From IMG/VR virus record IMGVR_UViG_3300021957_000307, positions 1 to 23,644 of that record: a DNA stretch of 23,644 nt; one strand, 5' to 3'. Positions within the stretch are counted from its first letter, which is position 1. Every line of letters starts with the position of its first letter. The DNA is from a virus. Under the pieces are notes generated by a model, which was given only the letters and a program-made list of their open reading frames with translations, was not told the origin of the DNA and searched no databases. This document shows positions 7,901-17,002 of this stretch, piece by piece. Position numbers and translations under genes: made by a program.

Positions 7901-9352
7901 ATGGCAGGACAAGTAAATGCAACGCCCGGATTCGATTTGCAGCCAAGTGCATCGCAAACACCGTTATCCACAAATTATATTACCAACTTTGATTTCTTAA
8001 ATCAGTATCTTCCTGATACTTACGAAAAGGAATTTGAGCGTTATGGTAACAGAACAATCTCATCTTTCCTACGTATGGTAGGTGCTGAGATGCCTTCTAA
8101 CTCTGACCTTATCAAATGGGCAGAACAAGGAAGATTACACACGAAGTATGTAAACTGTCTATCTACAGGAGCAGCAGCAGATGATGTAGCTACTATTGGA
8201 GTGAATGACGTTTTAGTACCGGCAAACCAAGCAGCAGGACAGGCATCGCAAATTGCGGTACGTGTTGGACAGACTGTAATGGTTATTGGAAACGCAGGTG
8301 GCGGTTCTAACAAAGCAATTGTAACTGCAGTTAATACAGCGGCAGCAACTTTTGATATAGCTTATTATGAAGCAGGAGGACAGGCTTTTGGTCAAGCAGA
8401 GGTTTGTACTGTATTTATTTATGGTTCAGAGTTCAAGAAAGGAACAAACGGAATGCAAGGCTCTTTAGAGGCTGATGACGTAATCTTTGAAAACTCTCCA
8501 ATTATCATAAAAGATAAGTACTCTGTATCAGGTTCTGATATGGCTCAAATTGGATGGATTGAGGTTACAACTGAGAACGGTGCTTCAGGATACCTATGGT
8601 ATTTGAAGTCTGAGCACGAAACTCGTTTACGTTTTGATGATTACTTAGAGACTGCAATGATTGAAGCTGTTCCTGCTGAAGTAGGTTCAGGTGCAATTGC
8701 AGCTACAGGTGATGTAGGTAACAAAGGTTCAGAAGGTATATTCCACGTAGTCTCTAATAGAGGTAACGTATGGGGTGGAGGAAATCCAACTACACTAGCA
8801 GAATTTGATACCATCGTTAGTCGTTTAGACAAGCAGGGTGCTATCGAAGAGAATGTATTATTTGTTGACAGAGATTTCTCTTTTGATATTGATGATATGT
8901 TAGCTACACTTAACGGTTACGTTGCAGGTGGTTCTTCTAACTCAGCGTCTTTCGGTTTGTTTGACAATGATACTGAAATGGCATTGAACTTAGGATTCTC
9001 AGGATTCCGTAGAGGTTACGATTTCTACAAGTCTGATTGGAAATACTTGAATGACCCAACAATGCGTGGTGGTCTTGCAAGTGGAGCAGGTTCAGGTAAA
9101 GTAAGTGGTATGTTAGTTCCTGCAGGTTCTACTTCTGTTTATGACCAAATCTTAGGAAAGAATGCAAAGCGTCCTTTCTTACACGTTCGTTACAGAGCTT
9201 CAGAAACTGAAGACAGACGTTACAAGACTTGGATTACAGGTTCAGCAGGTGGAGCACAGAACTCTGACCTTGATGCAATGGAGGTAAACTTCTTGTCTGA
9301 GAGAGCAGTATGTACTTTAGGTGCAAATAACTTCTTTATCTTTCAAGATTAA
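7901..9352 (+). CDS. Major capsid protein
   Basis: A 483-aa protein following the scaffold gene, with an A-rich leader (TTAGAAAAAATG) of the kind seen before strongly expressed Bacteroidetes genes. The N-terminal region carries LPDTYEKEFERYGNRTISSF and MVGAEMPSNSDLIKWAEQGR, which I associate with coat proteins of crAss-like and marine Bacteroidetes phages. Residues ~95-175 form a Val/Ala/Gly-rich beta segment that may be an inserted domain. The C-terminal half is mixed alpha/beta with HVRYRASETEDRRYKTW near the end, consistent with an HK97-type fold. The gene is followed directly by a strong terminator, which would allow an abundant coat transcript. Codons here look more regular (many GGT, GCA, CGT) than in neighbouring genes, as expected for the most abundant virion protein. 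The fold is family inference; the identity is well supported by context. Confidence 0.87.
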   Translation: MAGQVNATPGFDLQPSASQTPLSTNYITNFDFLNQYLPDTYEKEFERYGNRTISSFLRMVGAEMPSNSDLIKWAEQGRLHTKYVNCLSTGAAADDVATIGVNDVLVPANQAAGQASQIAVRVGQTVMVIGNAGGGSNKAIVTAVNTAAATFDIAYYEAGGQAFGQAEVCTVFIYGSEFKKGTNGMQGSLEADDVIFENSPIIIKDKYSVSGSDMAQIGWIEVTTENGASGYLWYLKSEHETRLRFDDYLETAMIEAVPAEVGSGAIAATGDVGNKGSEGIFHVVSNRGNVWGGGNPTTLAEFDTIVSRLDKQGAIEENVLFVDRDFSFDIDDMLATLNGYVAGGSSNSASFGLFDNDTEMALNLGFSGFRRGYDFYKSDWKYLNDPTMRGGLASGAGSGKVSGMLVPAGSTSVYDQILGKNAKRPFLHVRYRASETEDRRYKTWITGSAGGAQNSDLDAMEVNFLSERAVCTLGANNFFIFQD

Positions 9353-9366
9353 GTAGATTAAATATA

Positions 9367-9397
9367 GGATGGTGTCCTTAAAGACACCATCCTTTTT
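9367..9397 (+). terminator. Rho-independent terminator after the capsid gene
   Basis: A perfect 10-bp stem, GGATGGTGTC (9367-9376) with GACACCATCC (9383-9392), encloses a six-base loop CTTAAA and is followed by TTTTTATT. It lies 14 bases after the stop of the coat gene and 25 bases before the next ATG. No promoter-like element is seen between it and the next gene, so expression of 9422-10174 may depend on read-through. Confidence 0.92.
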
Positions 9398-9421
9398 ATT
9401 ATAAACTTTAAATTATATCAA

Positions 9422-10174
9422 ATGAAAAAAGGTACAAAAAAATTTGTAGATAAGACTTACAAACTAACAAGAGACGCAGCTCCTCTTTCTTTTATGCTGC
9501 CAACTAGAAACTCAAGAAGGTTTCCATTATTACACTTTGATGATGTAACAGGTACAAACCGTGCTCTTAGGTATGCACGTAATCAAAACTCACCATTTGA
9601 AGATGAGCAGGATGGAAATGCTATACTAGAGCCTGTTATTTTTGAAGATGGTTTCTTAAACGTTCCAAAAAATAATCAGGTATTACAAGAGTTTTTACAC
9701 TATCACCCGTTAAACGGTAAAAAATTTAATGAAGTAAATGAGGCAAAAGATGCAGCAGAGATTGTTGAAATCTTAAACTTAGAAGTAGATGCTTTAATTG
9801 AGGCAAGACAGCTTTCTGTAGAAATGATAGAGAATGTTAGCCGAGTATTATTTGGAAAAGATTCATCTAAAGTATCAACAGCAGAACTAAAGCGTGATAT
9901 TTTAATATTTGCAAAGAGAGAGCCACAAGAGTTTTTAAATATTCTTGGAGACCCTATGCTGAAACTACAAGGAAATGTTGCTTTATTTTTTGATAAGAAA
10001 TTACTTACCTTTAGAAAAAACCAAAAGGAGGTATGGTTCAATACTTCAAGTAATAAAAGTAGAATGCTAGTAGTCCCTTACGGAGAGGATGCAAAGTTTA
10101 TTGTTGCTTCTTATTTATCAAGCGATGAAGGATTAGATTCATTAAAATTACTTGAAAGTATTTTAGAGTCTTAG
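9422..10174 (+). CDS. Unknown phage protein, 250 aa, insulated between two terminators
   Basis: The ATG follows an AT-rich leader (TTATATCAAATG). The protein has a basic, beta-rich opening with a LPTRNSRRFPLLHFDDVTG segment, then RALRYARNQNSPFEDEQDGN, a helical centre rich in Glu/Ala (EAKDAAEIVEILNLEVDALI), and a C-terminal part with FLNILGDPMLKLQGNV and basic strands. No catalytic motif, signal peptide or membrane segment is visible. I recall proteins sharing the YARNQNSPFEDEQDGNAI segment in related phage head modules, without a function. Sitting after the coat gene, it could be a minor head protein, decoration or head-completion factor. The flanking terminators suggest its level is set separately from both the coat and the neck genes. 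Existence as a gene is sure; function is not. Confidence 0.8.
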   Translation: MKKGTKKFVDKTYKLTRDAAPLSFMLPTRNSRRFPLLHFDDVTGTNRALRYARNQNSPFEDEQDGNAILEPVIFEDGFLNVPKNNQVLQEFLHYHPLNGKKFNEVNEAKDAAEIVEILNLEVDALIEARQLSVEMIENVSRVLFGKDSSKVSTAELKRDILIFAKREPQEFLNILGDPMLKLQGNVALFFDKKLLTFRKNQKEVWFNTSSNKSRMLVVPYGEDAKFIVASYLSSDEGLDSLKLLESILES

Positions 10175-10199
10175 TAATAAACATTATAAGATAGAATAG

Positions 10200-10229
10200 G
10201 AGGTCACAAAATGTGACCTCTTTTTTTTT
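10200..10229 (+). terminator. Rho-independent terminator after the 250-aa gene
   Basis: A perfect 9-bp stem, GAGGTCACA (10200-10208) with TGTGACCTC (10212-10220), is closed by an AAA loop and followed by nine T residues (10221-10229). It ends 25 bases before the next ATG, and a promoter element begins three bases after the T run. Confidence 0.93.
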
Positions 10230-10232
10230 CCC

Positions 10233-10240
10233 TATCTTTG
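10233..10240 (+). promoter_or_regulatory. Bacteroidetes-type -7 promoter element TATCTTTG
   Basis: TATCTTTG matches the Bacteroidetes sigma-ABfr -7 consensus TAnnTTTG at every fixed base. It lies just after the terminator T run and 14 bases before the ATG at 10255. Initiation would fall within about ten bases of that codon, giving a very short leader. No good TTTG is found at the -33 position, which falls inside the terminator stem (AATG at 10210-10213), so strength and any need for a phage factor are unknown. Confidence 0.6.
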
Positions 10241-10254
10241 TAAAAAAGTTTACG

Positions 10255-11214
10255 ATGATAAACGCAGTAAGAAACACAGTACTGTCTGTGTTAAATAAAA
10301 ATAATTACGGATACTTATCTCCGTCAGATTTCAACTTGTTTGCAAAACAGGCTCAGTTAGATATATTCGAGAATTACTTTTACGAGTACAACTATCAAAT
10401 AAACAAAGAGAATGCTCGTCAGTCAGGGGATGGATATGCTGATATTACAAAGAGTATAGAGGAGGTTATTGATTTGTTTTCAGTAACAGAAGGACTAGAA
10501 CAAAATTTTGAAAGCATATACTTTGCACCCTCCCCAACTACAACAGGAAGTGATTACTACTTATTAAATAAAGTATTAGTATACCAAGGTCTTTTAGATG
10601 AGGGAACTACAACAGCAACTTCCGGTGGTGCAAATAAATTAATTGACAGTCAAGCAAATTTTACGGTAGACATAAACGTAGGTGATATAGTAGCAGTAGA
10701 AAACAATGGTATTAAGTATGTTGTGGTTACATCAATAGATAACTCAACAACGCTTTCAACGACAGGTGTGTCAGGTACTTTTGACTCAATAGGGTTAAAG
10801 TATTCTATTTTTAAAAAAGCAAGTAAACTAGAGGAGGCTGAACAGGTTTCTCACAGTAAGATTACTATGCTTTCTAACTCTGTGTATACTGCACCAACAG
10901 CAACATTTCCCGCATATACAACAGAAGATATTAATCTAACAGTATATCCTGATACAATAAAAGCAATTGGACAAGTAAAATCTCAGTACATAAGGTATCC
11001 TAAAACTCCAAAATGGACTTACATAGACTTACTGAATGGTGAGCCGGCATTTAATGCATCAGCTGCTGACTATCAGGACTTTGAGATACCATTAGACGAT
11101 GAGGTTAATTTAGTTTTAAAGATACTTCAGTACGCAGGAATATCTATTAGAGAGGGAGATGTATATACGTTTGGACAATCAGAAGAACAACAAGATAATC
11201 AAGAAGAATCATAA
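10255..11214 (+). CDS. Putative head-tail connector (ring) protein, 319 aa
   Basis: I place the start at ATG 10255. An upstream in-frame GTG at 10213 lies inside the terminator stem, upstream of the promoter, and would not be on this transcript. The protein begins MINAVRNTVLSVLNKNNYGY and then SPSDFNLFAKQAQLDIFENY, helical segments that I recall from conserved neck proteins of Bacteroidetes phages. Residues ~123-186 form an apparently inserted beta domain (NKLIDSQANFTVDINVGDIV and onward), of a kind scattered through phage virion proteins. The C-terminal part returns to the main fold with LTVYPDTIKAIGQVKSQYIR and an acidic tail. It heads the neck/tail unit and its stop overlaps the ATG of a P22 gp4-like protein, so a ring protein below the portal is the likely role. 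That role is inferred from context and recall. Confidence 0.65.
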   Translation: MINAVRNTVLSVLNKNNYGYLSPSDFNLFAKQAQLDIFENYFYEYNYQINKENARQSGDGYADITKSIEEVIDLFSVTEGLEQNFESIYFAPSPTTTGSDYYLLNKVLVYQGLLDEGTTTATSGGANKLIDSQANFTVDINVGDIVAVENNGIKYVVVTSIDNSTTLSTTGVSGTFDSIGLKYSIFKKASKLEEAEQVSHSKITMLSNSVYTAPTATFPAYTTEDINLTVYPDTIKAIGQVKSQYIRYPKTPKWTYIDLLNGEPAFNASAADYQDFEIPLDDEVNLVLKILQYAGISIREGDVYTFGQSEEQQDNQEES

Positions 11215-12140
11215 TGGCATATATATCAGAGTATCAGTATTACGAAAATGAAGGAGTAGCACCAATAGATAATAATTGGGGTTCATATCAGTATGTATCT
11301 TTATACGATATAGTAAATAACTTTATGTTGATGTACTCAGGGAATCATAACCTTGTTAATAACGAAGAGAGATATAGAGTTTTATTTCACGCAAAACGTG
11401 CAATTCAAGAGTTAAATTATGATGCTTTTAAAGAAATAAAAATATTAGAATTAAATGTAGACAGTCAGCTTAGGTTTGTACTTCCTCAGGATTATGTTAA
11501 TTGGGTTAGAATATCTCAGTATAGAAACGGAATATTATTTCCTTTAAGTCAAAACATTCAAACACAGTCTTCTGCTGCATATCTTCAAGACAATACAGGA
11601 AAGATTTTATTTGACATAGAAGGTAATATACTAAGACCTGAGTTTTCTAATCTTGATTATGATAGAATTGTAGGTATGGGGCAAAGTATATACTTAGACC
11701 AAAACAATGGACAGTTCAATGGACTTCCGGGATACAACTGTGATGGTAATTGGTATTTTGAGTTTGGTATCGGAGCAGCGTTTGGATTAAATACAGAGAC
11801 TGCAAATGCAAACCCAACGTTTACTATTGATAAATCGGCAGGTGTAATAAACTTTAGTTCAAGTATGGCTAATCAAATAGCTGTCCTTGAGTATGTTTCA
11901 GATGGAATGGAAGGTGGTGATGATTCTAGGGTTAATGTCAACAAGCTATTTGAGGAATATGTTTACGCATTTATTGAGTTCTCAATACTAAACTCTAAAC
12001 TTAATGTTCAGGAGTATATCATAACAAGAGCAAGAAAACGCAAGGGAGCACTTCTAAGGAACGCAAAAATAAGAATTAGTGATATACATCCGGGAAGATT
12101 ATTAATGAACCTGAGAGGTCAGGATAAGTGGATTAAGTAA
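11214..12140 (+). CDS. Head-tail connector/ring protein, P22 gp4-like
   Basis: A 308-aa protein whose ATG overlaps the preceding stop by one base (TAATG). The core LFHAKRAIQELNYDAFKEIK, then LELNVDSQLRFVLPQDYVNWVRIS, is a signature I recall from the adaptor proteins of crAss-like and related podoviruses, the counterparts of P22 gp4 and of the first ring protein below the portal. It would bind the portal, seal the filled head and present the site for the muzzle protein encoded next. The C-terminal ~70 residues are helical and basic (IITRARKRKGALLRNAKIRI), consistent with a tail that packs against the portal. One base separates its stop from the muzzle ATG, so the two are probably translated in coupled fashion. 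The family call is from recall; position supports it strongly. Confidence 0.75.
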   Translation: MAYISEYQYYENEGVAPIDNNWGSYQYVSLYDIVNNFMLMYSGNHNLVNNEERYRVLFHAKRAIQELNYDAFKEIKILELNVDSQLRFVLPQDYVNWVRISQYRNGILFPLSQNIQTQSSAAYLQDNTGKILFDIEGNILRPEFSNLDYDRIVGMGQSIYLDQNNGQFNGLPGYNCDGNWYFEFGIGAAFGLNTETANANPTFTIDKSAGVINFSSSMANQIAVLEYVSDGMEGGDDSRVNVNKLFEEYVYAFIEFSILNSKLNVQEYIITRARKRKGALLRNAKIRISDIHPGRLLMNLRGQDKWIK

Positions 12141-12141
12141 T

Positions 12142-15100
12142 ATGGCAAACACATCTAGAAATTTTATTAAGGGTATAATGAACAAGTCGCTAGATGAGCG
12201 AATTATTCCTAACGGACAATATGTTGATGCGTTGAATGTTCGTATGGGTTCTACTGAGAGTTCAGAGATTGGTGTTATAGAAAACACCAAAGGTAACGAG
12301 CTATTGACAAGTCTTTCTTTTGAAGGAAATGCTTTAAGCTCATCAGCTAGATGTATCGGTGCTTATGAGGATGGTGCTAACGAGACCTTGTATTGGTTTA
12401 TTCACGACAGTAATTTTCCTTCTTCTCCTACAAATAAGATTGACTTGATAGTATCGTATGATACTAAAACAAGCAGTACACAATATCATATTATTTCTAT
12501 AGATAGCGGATTATCAGATGGTAACACAACTTTAAATTTTAATCCAAAGTATCTTATAACAGGGGTAAATAAAATAGAAGAATTATTATATTTTACAGAC
12601 AACTATACAGACCCAAAACAAATAAATGTAACAAAAAATTATACCAATCCTGAATCAGGTGTTGATACTTTTTCTTTAGAGTCATTGCTTGTTATTAAAA
12701 AACCTCCGACAACATCTCCTATTATTGAGCCTATTATAACTAGTACTACAAGTAACTTTTTAGATGACAGGTTTATTTCTTTTGCATATAGGTATAGGTA
12801 TGAGGATGGGGAATACTCTGCAACATCTCAGTTTAGTGCACCTTCATTTATACCGGGGATATTTAATTACGAACCCGCAACTGCATTAAACCAAGGTATG
12901 TTGAACACTAGGAACGCAGTTAATGTAACTTATAATACAGGAGGGCCACTTGTAAAATCTATTGACCTTTTATTTAAGGATATGAACTCTTCTGTAATTA
13001 AAATTATAGAAAAAATAAATAAGAAAGATAAGGGAATAGCTGACAATACCGATGAACAATTTATTTTTGATAACAGCAAAATATTTACAGTACTTCCCTC
13101 TTCAGAAATATTAAGGCTTTTTGATAATGTACCTAGATTAGCTGACTCTCAGACTCTTATGGGCAACAGGCTTATGTACGGAAACTATTTAGAGGGATAT
13201 AATTTAAAAGACTTAAATGGAAACACGACTAAGTTGGAGTATGTTACAACCCTTGATTCTAAAAATATTGGTAGAAGTGAACTTCCTTATGCTTTAGGTA
13301 CAGGTGTATATAATTTTTCAGCTAATACAAGTATTAACAATTCTATACTTCAAATAAATTTTGAAGGAATAGAACTTAAAGTAGGTTCAGTTATTAATAT
13401 ATCACTAAGTTTTTCTAATTCTAGTTGGGGTGGAGATTCTCCAAGCCCTACTGATACATTAGCGGTTACAGATATAGAGTTTAGTTATACACTAACGAGT
13501 GATTTTAATAATATTTATGAGCTTTCTATTTTCCCGGATTTTGTAGAAAGAGTAGGTGAGGCATCTACTATAGAGCTTGTACCTGATTCTTGTAATGGAA
13601 GCACCTTTACAGATTTATTTAATTGTTCAGTTTCAAATGAAGTAACAGTTTCAGGTGGCTCTGCATTTAAGTATAAAAGTGGTATTGACTCAGCAGATGA
13701 ACCTATAAGAATTATTTCTGCAATAGGCTCTAACGTATTAAGTTTTCAAATTCCTGCAATGGAATATGTGGACGACCCCACAGGAAATTCAATAACTAAA
13801 AGATATTACGAATACTATGGGATAGACACATCTTTAGTTTCTTTTCAAGAGGTTGGAAACCCAAAAAGTTTACATAGTAACAGGGGTTATGAGATTGGTA
13901 TAGTATATATGGATGAGTTTAACCGTATGACTACTGCATTGGTTAGTGAACAAAACACAGTACAAATACCTTGCTCTGCCTCAGTAACTCAAAATAATAT
14001 ACAAGTAAATATCCCAACTTCTCAGATAGCACCTTATTGGGCAACACGTTATAAGTTTGTTATTAAACCTGACAAACAAGATTATAATGTTATTTACTCT
14101 AATTTCTTTTTTAGAGACTCAATTTCGGGAGGGGATTATTTCTTGATTGAAGGTCAGAACTCAACAAAAATAGAATTAGGAGATGAGTTAATTGTAAAAA
14201 CAGATACACAGGGTGCTAGAAATAATTGTACTTGGACTACAGTATTAGAAAAAAAAGCACAGACACAAGATTTTTTAGACCCCAAACCACAAGATAGTGA
14301 GGGTAACGAATTATCTGTCCCCGCAGGTGTTTATATGAAACTTCAAGCAAATAATTTTTCTACAGAATTAAAGGAAGGCTCAATAATAGCACCCGGAGAA
14401 TTCTCTGATAAATCAGATTCAGGAGCAGGAGAATGCCCTACTGTTACATACCCTGTAGATAGAAAACTTGTTAGTGATACGGGAGTTATAACATATGAGG
14501 AGATAATCATACCTTCAGGTTCTAAGATAAGGATAAGAATTAATAATCTAAGGATTGGTAACTCATCAAGTTTATCTCAAGTTCAGAAAAGGAGTTGGGA
14601 GGTTGATGCTACTTTTACTTCAAATGATACTTACGCTAGTTTTGAAAATTGGTTTAATGGTGATAACATTTCAGATTCTTTAAGACAACAAGCAATAAAT
14701 AAAGAACCTAACGACTTTGAGTTTGAATATATATCAATACCCGGCACTCCAATAGAGTGTAAGGATGCTTTAATTAATTGTTATTTTCAGACTTTGAGTA
14801 GTAGAAGTGTCTTAGTAGTTGATGGAAGTTTAGGATACAAATCAACAAAGAGACGAACTAATTTACAAGTAGAGATATCTATAACGCTTGCTGACAGTAC
14901 AATTATTTTTGAGTCAGACCCTCAAGATTCGTCACCTGATTTATGGTACGAGTCTTCTGAGTCTTATCCTATCAATGCATTGGGTGAACACCAAGGTAAT
15001 TTTCAAAACCAAAAATTTTCTACAAACTTACCTGCTATTATTAAGACAGAGTTTTTTAATTGCTATGCGTTTGGTAATGGTGCGGAAAGTTTTAAGATTC

Positions 15101-16989
15101 AAGACTCTGTAGTTGGCAAAGAACTTGTTTTAGGGAACAGAGCTACAACAACAGACTCTAAAGTATATGGTGAGGAAAGAAGATTTTCTGATATTACTTA
15201 TAGTGGAGTTTTTAACCCTGAGTCAAACATAAACAAGCTAAATGAATTTAATGGTGGACTCTTAAACTTTAAAAAACTAGAGACATCGTTTGGCCCTATT
15301 AGAAAATTATTTGCAAGAGAGACCGATGTGTTGTCGCTACAAGAGGATAAGATATCTTATGTATTAGCAGGCAAGAATTTATTGTCTGACGCAGCAGGAG
15401 GAAATGCTTTAACGTCAGTACCTGAAGTTTTAGGAACTCAGATTGCAAGGATAGAGGAGTTTGGAATATCAAACAATGCTGAAAGTTTTGCTGAGTGGGG
15501 TTCAGATAAATATTTTACGGATGCCAAGAGAGGTGTTGTTATAAACTTAAAAGGTTCAAGTGCTCAGAACGAGCAGCTTCAAGTAATATCATCAAGTGGT
15601 ATGCGTACTTGGTTTAGAGACCTGTTTAATGAAACTTTTACAACTCAGAAATTAGGTGGGTTTGACCCATATATGAACGAGTTTGTATTGTCGTCTAATA
15701 GAATTAAAAAACCTACAGTTGAAGAATGCAAGAACTGTGGTATCACAGAGTCGTTTGTAATTAAAGATGTTGGGTATCAGTACTGCTATAATGTAGGAGA
15801 ATTGGTTGGTACGGTTGATGTTAACTACAGCGTAGAGCTTCCTGTGACAGGAACGTTTGAGGTTATAGCTCTTTATAATGGCGTTGTTACTACTACAGGT
15901 AGTGTTAGCACAAGTGGGGTATTAACATTTACAAAAGATGAGGTATTAGTAGACGAGGTTTTAATTAGTATAATACCAACAAATGATATAGACGTAAGCC
16001 TAAATGTAGGCTGTCCTGTAGGAGAAACTGTTACTATTGTTTTGGTAAGCATTAATAATGATGCTGACGGAGGTAAGACAATACACAACGAATACCGATG
16101 GACAGATTCAACATTTCAGTCTCCATTACATTCATCGGGCCTTACTTTTTTATCAGGGCCAAGTCCTATAGTTTCTTTGTATGAAACAATTACAGGGCCT
16201 CAGGGGGGTGGTGTTATACCATCAAATAATGCCACGATAACAATAATTTCAGATAAGAAAAGTACTGACACGTATGATTTTAATATTAATTCAGACAACT
16301 TTAGATACCTAAGAACTAATATATTATACGCTAATACAGCCACGCAGATTCAGTCATTACTTTTATCAAGCACAATACCGACACCAATAAATATTCCTAC
16401 AGGAGGAAATACTGCGTATACTGCTAGTTTTAATATGCCAAATACAGGTCAGTATTTATATCTTATTTGGGACTATAGAGATGCTACACCAATAGATTTG
16501 TGTTACGACAGCGGTACTGCTCAGGCAGCTTGTTGTAATTGCCCTGCAAGTAGTTCTATATTTTTACTTGAAGACTGTGAGTCAGGAGCACAATTTACTG
16601 TTGAAGATACATACCAAAACGGAATAGGAATTAACTCAGTTGTTCAGTACGTTCAAGGAGTAGGAGCAGGTGCAGGAACATTTGTTTACTGTGGCCGTAT
16701 TATTAACTTTGGTGTTACTGCAGACGCAACTTTATACTCTAATGAAACCCAAACCTGTGGAGATGTTTCAAATTGTAACTTTGATTCTACTGTTAATTGC
16801 TTACAATATACTGTGTCTACATACGCAAGTTCAGCACAGCAGTACTCTTATACAGATTGTTATGGAGTCTTTAGGACTGAAGGTATAGGCGGTGCAGGTG
16901 GATATGATGCAGACACATTCTGTGCCCTAGTAGGTTCAGTAGACCCCGGTAGCAATAACCTATCTGTTGACGGAAATTGTGAATTTTAA
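12142..16989 (+). CDS. Tail stabilisation/muzzle protein, P22 gp10-like, 1615 aa
   Basis: The N-terminus carries the hallmark DERIIPNGQYVDALNVRM followed by SSEIGVIENTKGN (residues 18-52), seen in P22 gp10-like stabilisation proteins and crAss-like muzzle proteins that close the tail tube below the ring proteins. The body is beta-rich throughout, as expected for a propeller followed by beta domains. A conserved-looking SGMRTWFRDLFNETF segment lies near residue 1155. At 1615 aa it is much longer than P22 gp10 (about 470 aa), as muzzle proteins of this group tend to be. From about residue 1195 the chain becomes Cys-rich: ECKNCG at 1195-1200, ACCNCP further on, and 16 cysteines in all over the last ~420 residues, uncommon in a phage structural protein. 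It may bind metal, form disulfides after release, or act as an exposed host-contact domain; these are inferences. It is flanked by its ring partner and a small Cys protein. Confidence 0.8.
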   Translation: MANTSRNFIKGIMNKSLDERIIPNGQYVDALNVRMGSTESSEIGVIENTKGNELLTSLSFEGNALSSSARCIGAYEDGANETLYWFIHDSNFPSSPTNKIDLIVSYDTKTSSTQYHIISIDSGLSDGNTTLNFNPKYLITGVNKIEELLYFTDNYTDPKQINVTKNYTNPESGVDTFSLESLLVIKKPPTTSPIIEPIITSTTSNFLDDRFISFAYRYRYEDGEYSATSQFSAPSFIPGIFNYEPATALNQGMLNTRNAVNVTYNTGGPLVKSIDLLFKDMNSSVIKIIEKINKKDKGIADNTDEQFIFDNSKIFTVLPSSEILRLFDNVPRLADSQTLMGNRLMYGNYLEGYNLKDLNGNTTKLEYVTTLDSKNIGRSELPYALGTGVYNFSANTSINNSILQINFEGIELKVGSVINISLSFSNSSWGGDSPSPTDTLAVTDIEFSYTLTSDFNNIYELSIFPDFVERVGEASTIELVPDSCNGSTFTDLFNCSVSNEVTVSGGSAFKYKSGIDSADEPIRIISAIGSNVLSFQIPAMEYVDDPTGNSITKRYYEYYGIDTSLVSFQEVGNPKSLHSNRGYEIGIVYMDEFNRMTTALVSEQNTVQIPCSASVTQNNIQVNIPTSQIAPYWATRYKFVIKPDKQDYNVIYSNFFFRDSISGGDYFLIEGQNSTKIELGDELIVKTDTQGARNNCTWTTVLEKKAQTQDFLDPKPQDSEGNELSVPAGVYMKLQANNFSTELKEGSIIAPGEFSDKSDSGAGECPTVTYPVDRKLVSDTGVITYEEIIIPSGSKIRIRINNLRIGNSSSLSQVQKRSWEVDATFTSNDTYASFENWFNGDNISDSLRQQAINKEPNDFEFEYISIPGTPIECKDALINCYFQTLSSRSVLVVDGSLGYKSTKRRTNLQVEISITLADSTIIFESDPQDSSPDLWYESSESYPINALGEHQGNFQNQKFSTNLPAIIKTEFFNCYAFGNGAESFKIQDSVVGKELVLGNRATTTDSKVYGEERRFSDITYSGVFNPESNINKLNEFNGGLLNFKKLETSFGPIRKLFARETDVLSLQEDKISYVLAGKNLLSDAAGGNALTSVPEVLGTQIARIEEFGISNNAESFAEWGSDKYFTDAKRGVVINLKGSSAQNEQLQVISSSGMRTWFRDLFNETFTTQKLGGFDPYMNEFVLSSNRIKKPTVEECKNCGITESFVIKDVGYQYCYNVGELVGTVDVNYSVELPVTGTFEVIALYNGVVTTTGSVSTSGVLTFTKDEVLVDEVLISIIPTNDIDVSLNVGCPVGETVTIVLVSINNDADGGKTIHNEYRWTDSTFQSPLHSSGLTFLSGPSPIVSLYETITGPQGGGVIPSNNATITIISDKKSTDTYDFNINSDNFRYLRTNILYANTATQIQSLLLSSTIPTPINIPTGGNTAYTASFNMPNTGQYLYLIWDYRDATPIDLCYDSGTAQAACCNCPASSSIFLLEDCESGAQFTVEDTYQNGIGINSVVQYVQGVGAGAGTFVYCGRIINFGVTADATLYSNETQTCGDVSNCNFDSTVNCLQYTVSTYASSAQQYSYTDCYGVFRTEGIGGAGGYDADTFCALVGSVDPGSNNLSVDGNCEF

Positions 16990-17002
16990 AATAAAATAAA
17001 CT

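Noticed and set aside
9703-10041. Antisense open frame of 112 codons inside the 250-aa gene
   Set aside because: It mirrors a well-formed + strand gene, has a composition typical of a reverse-complement shadow (Ser/Phe/Lys-rich), and lies in a region where every other gene is on the + strand.
10213-10254. GTG start giving the first neck protein 14 extra residues
   Set aside because: The GTG sits within the terminator hairpin and upstream of the promoter element, and the extra residues are encoded by the T run; ATG 10255 starts a conserved-looking sequence.
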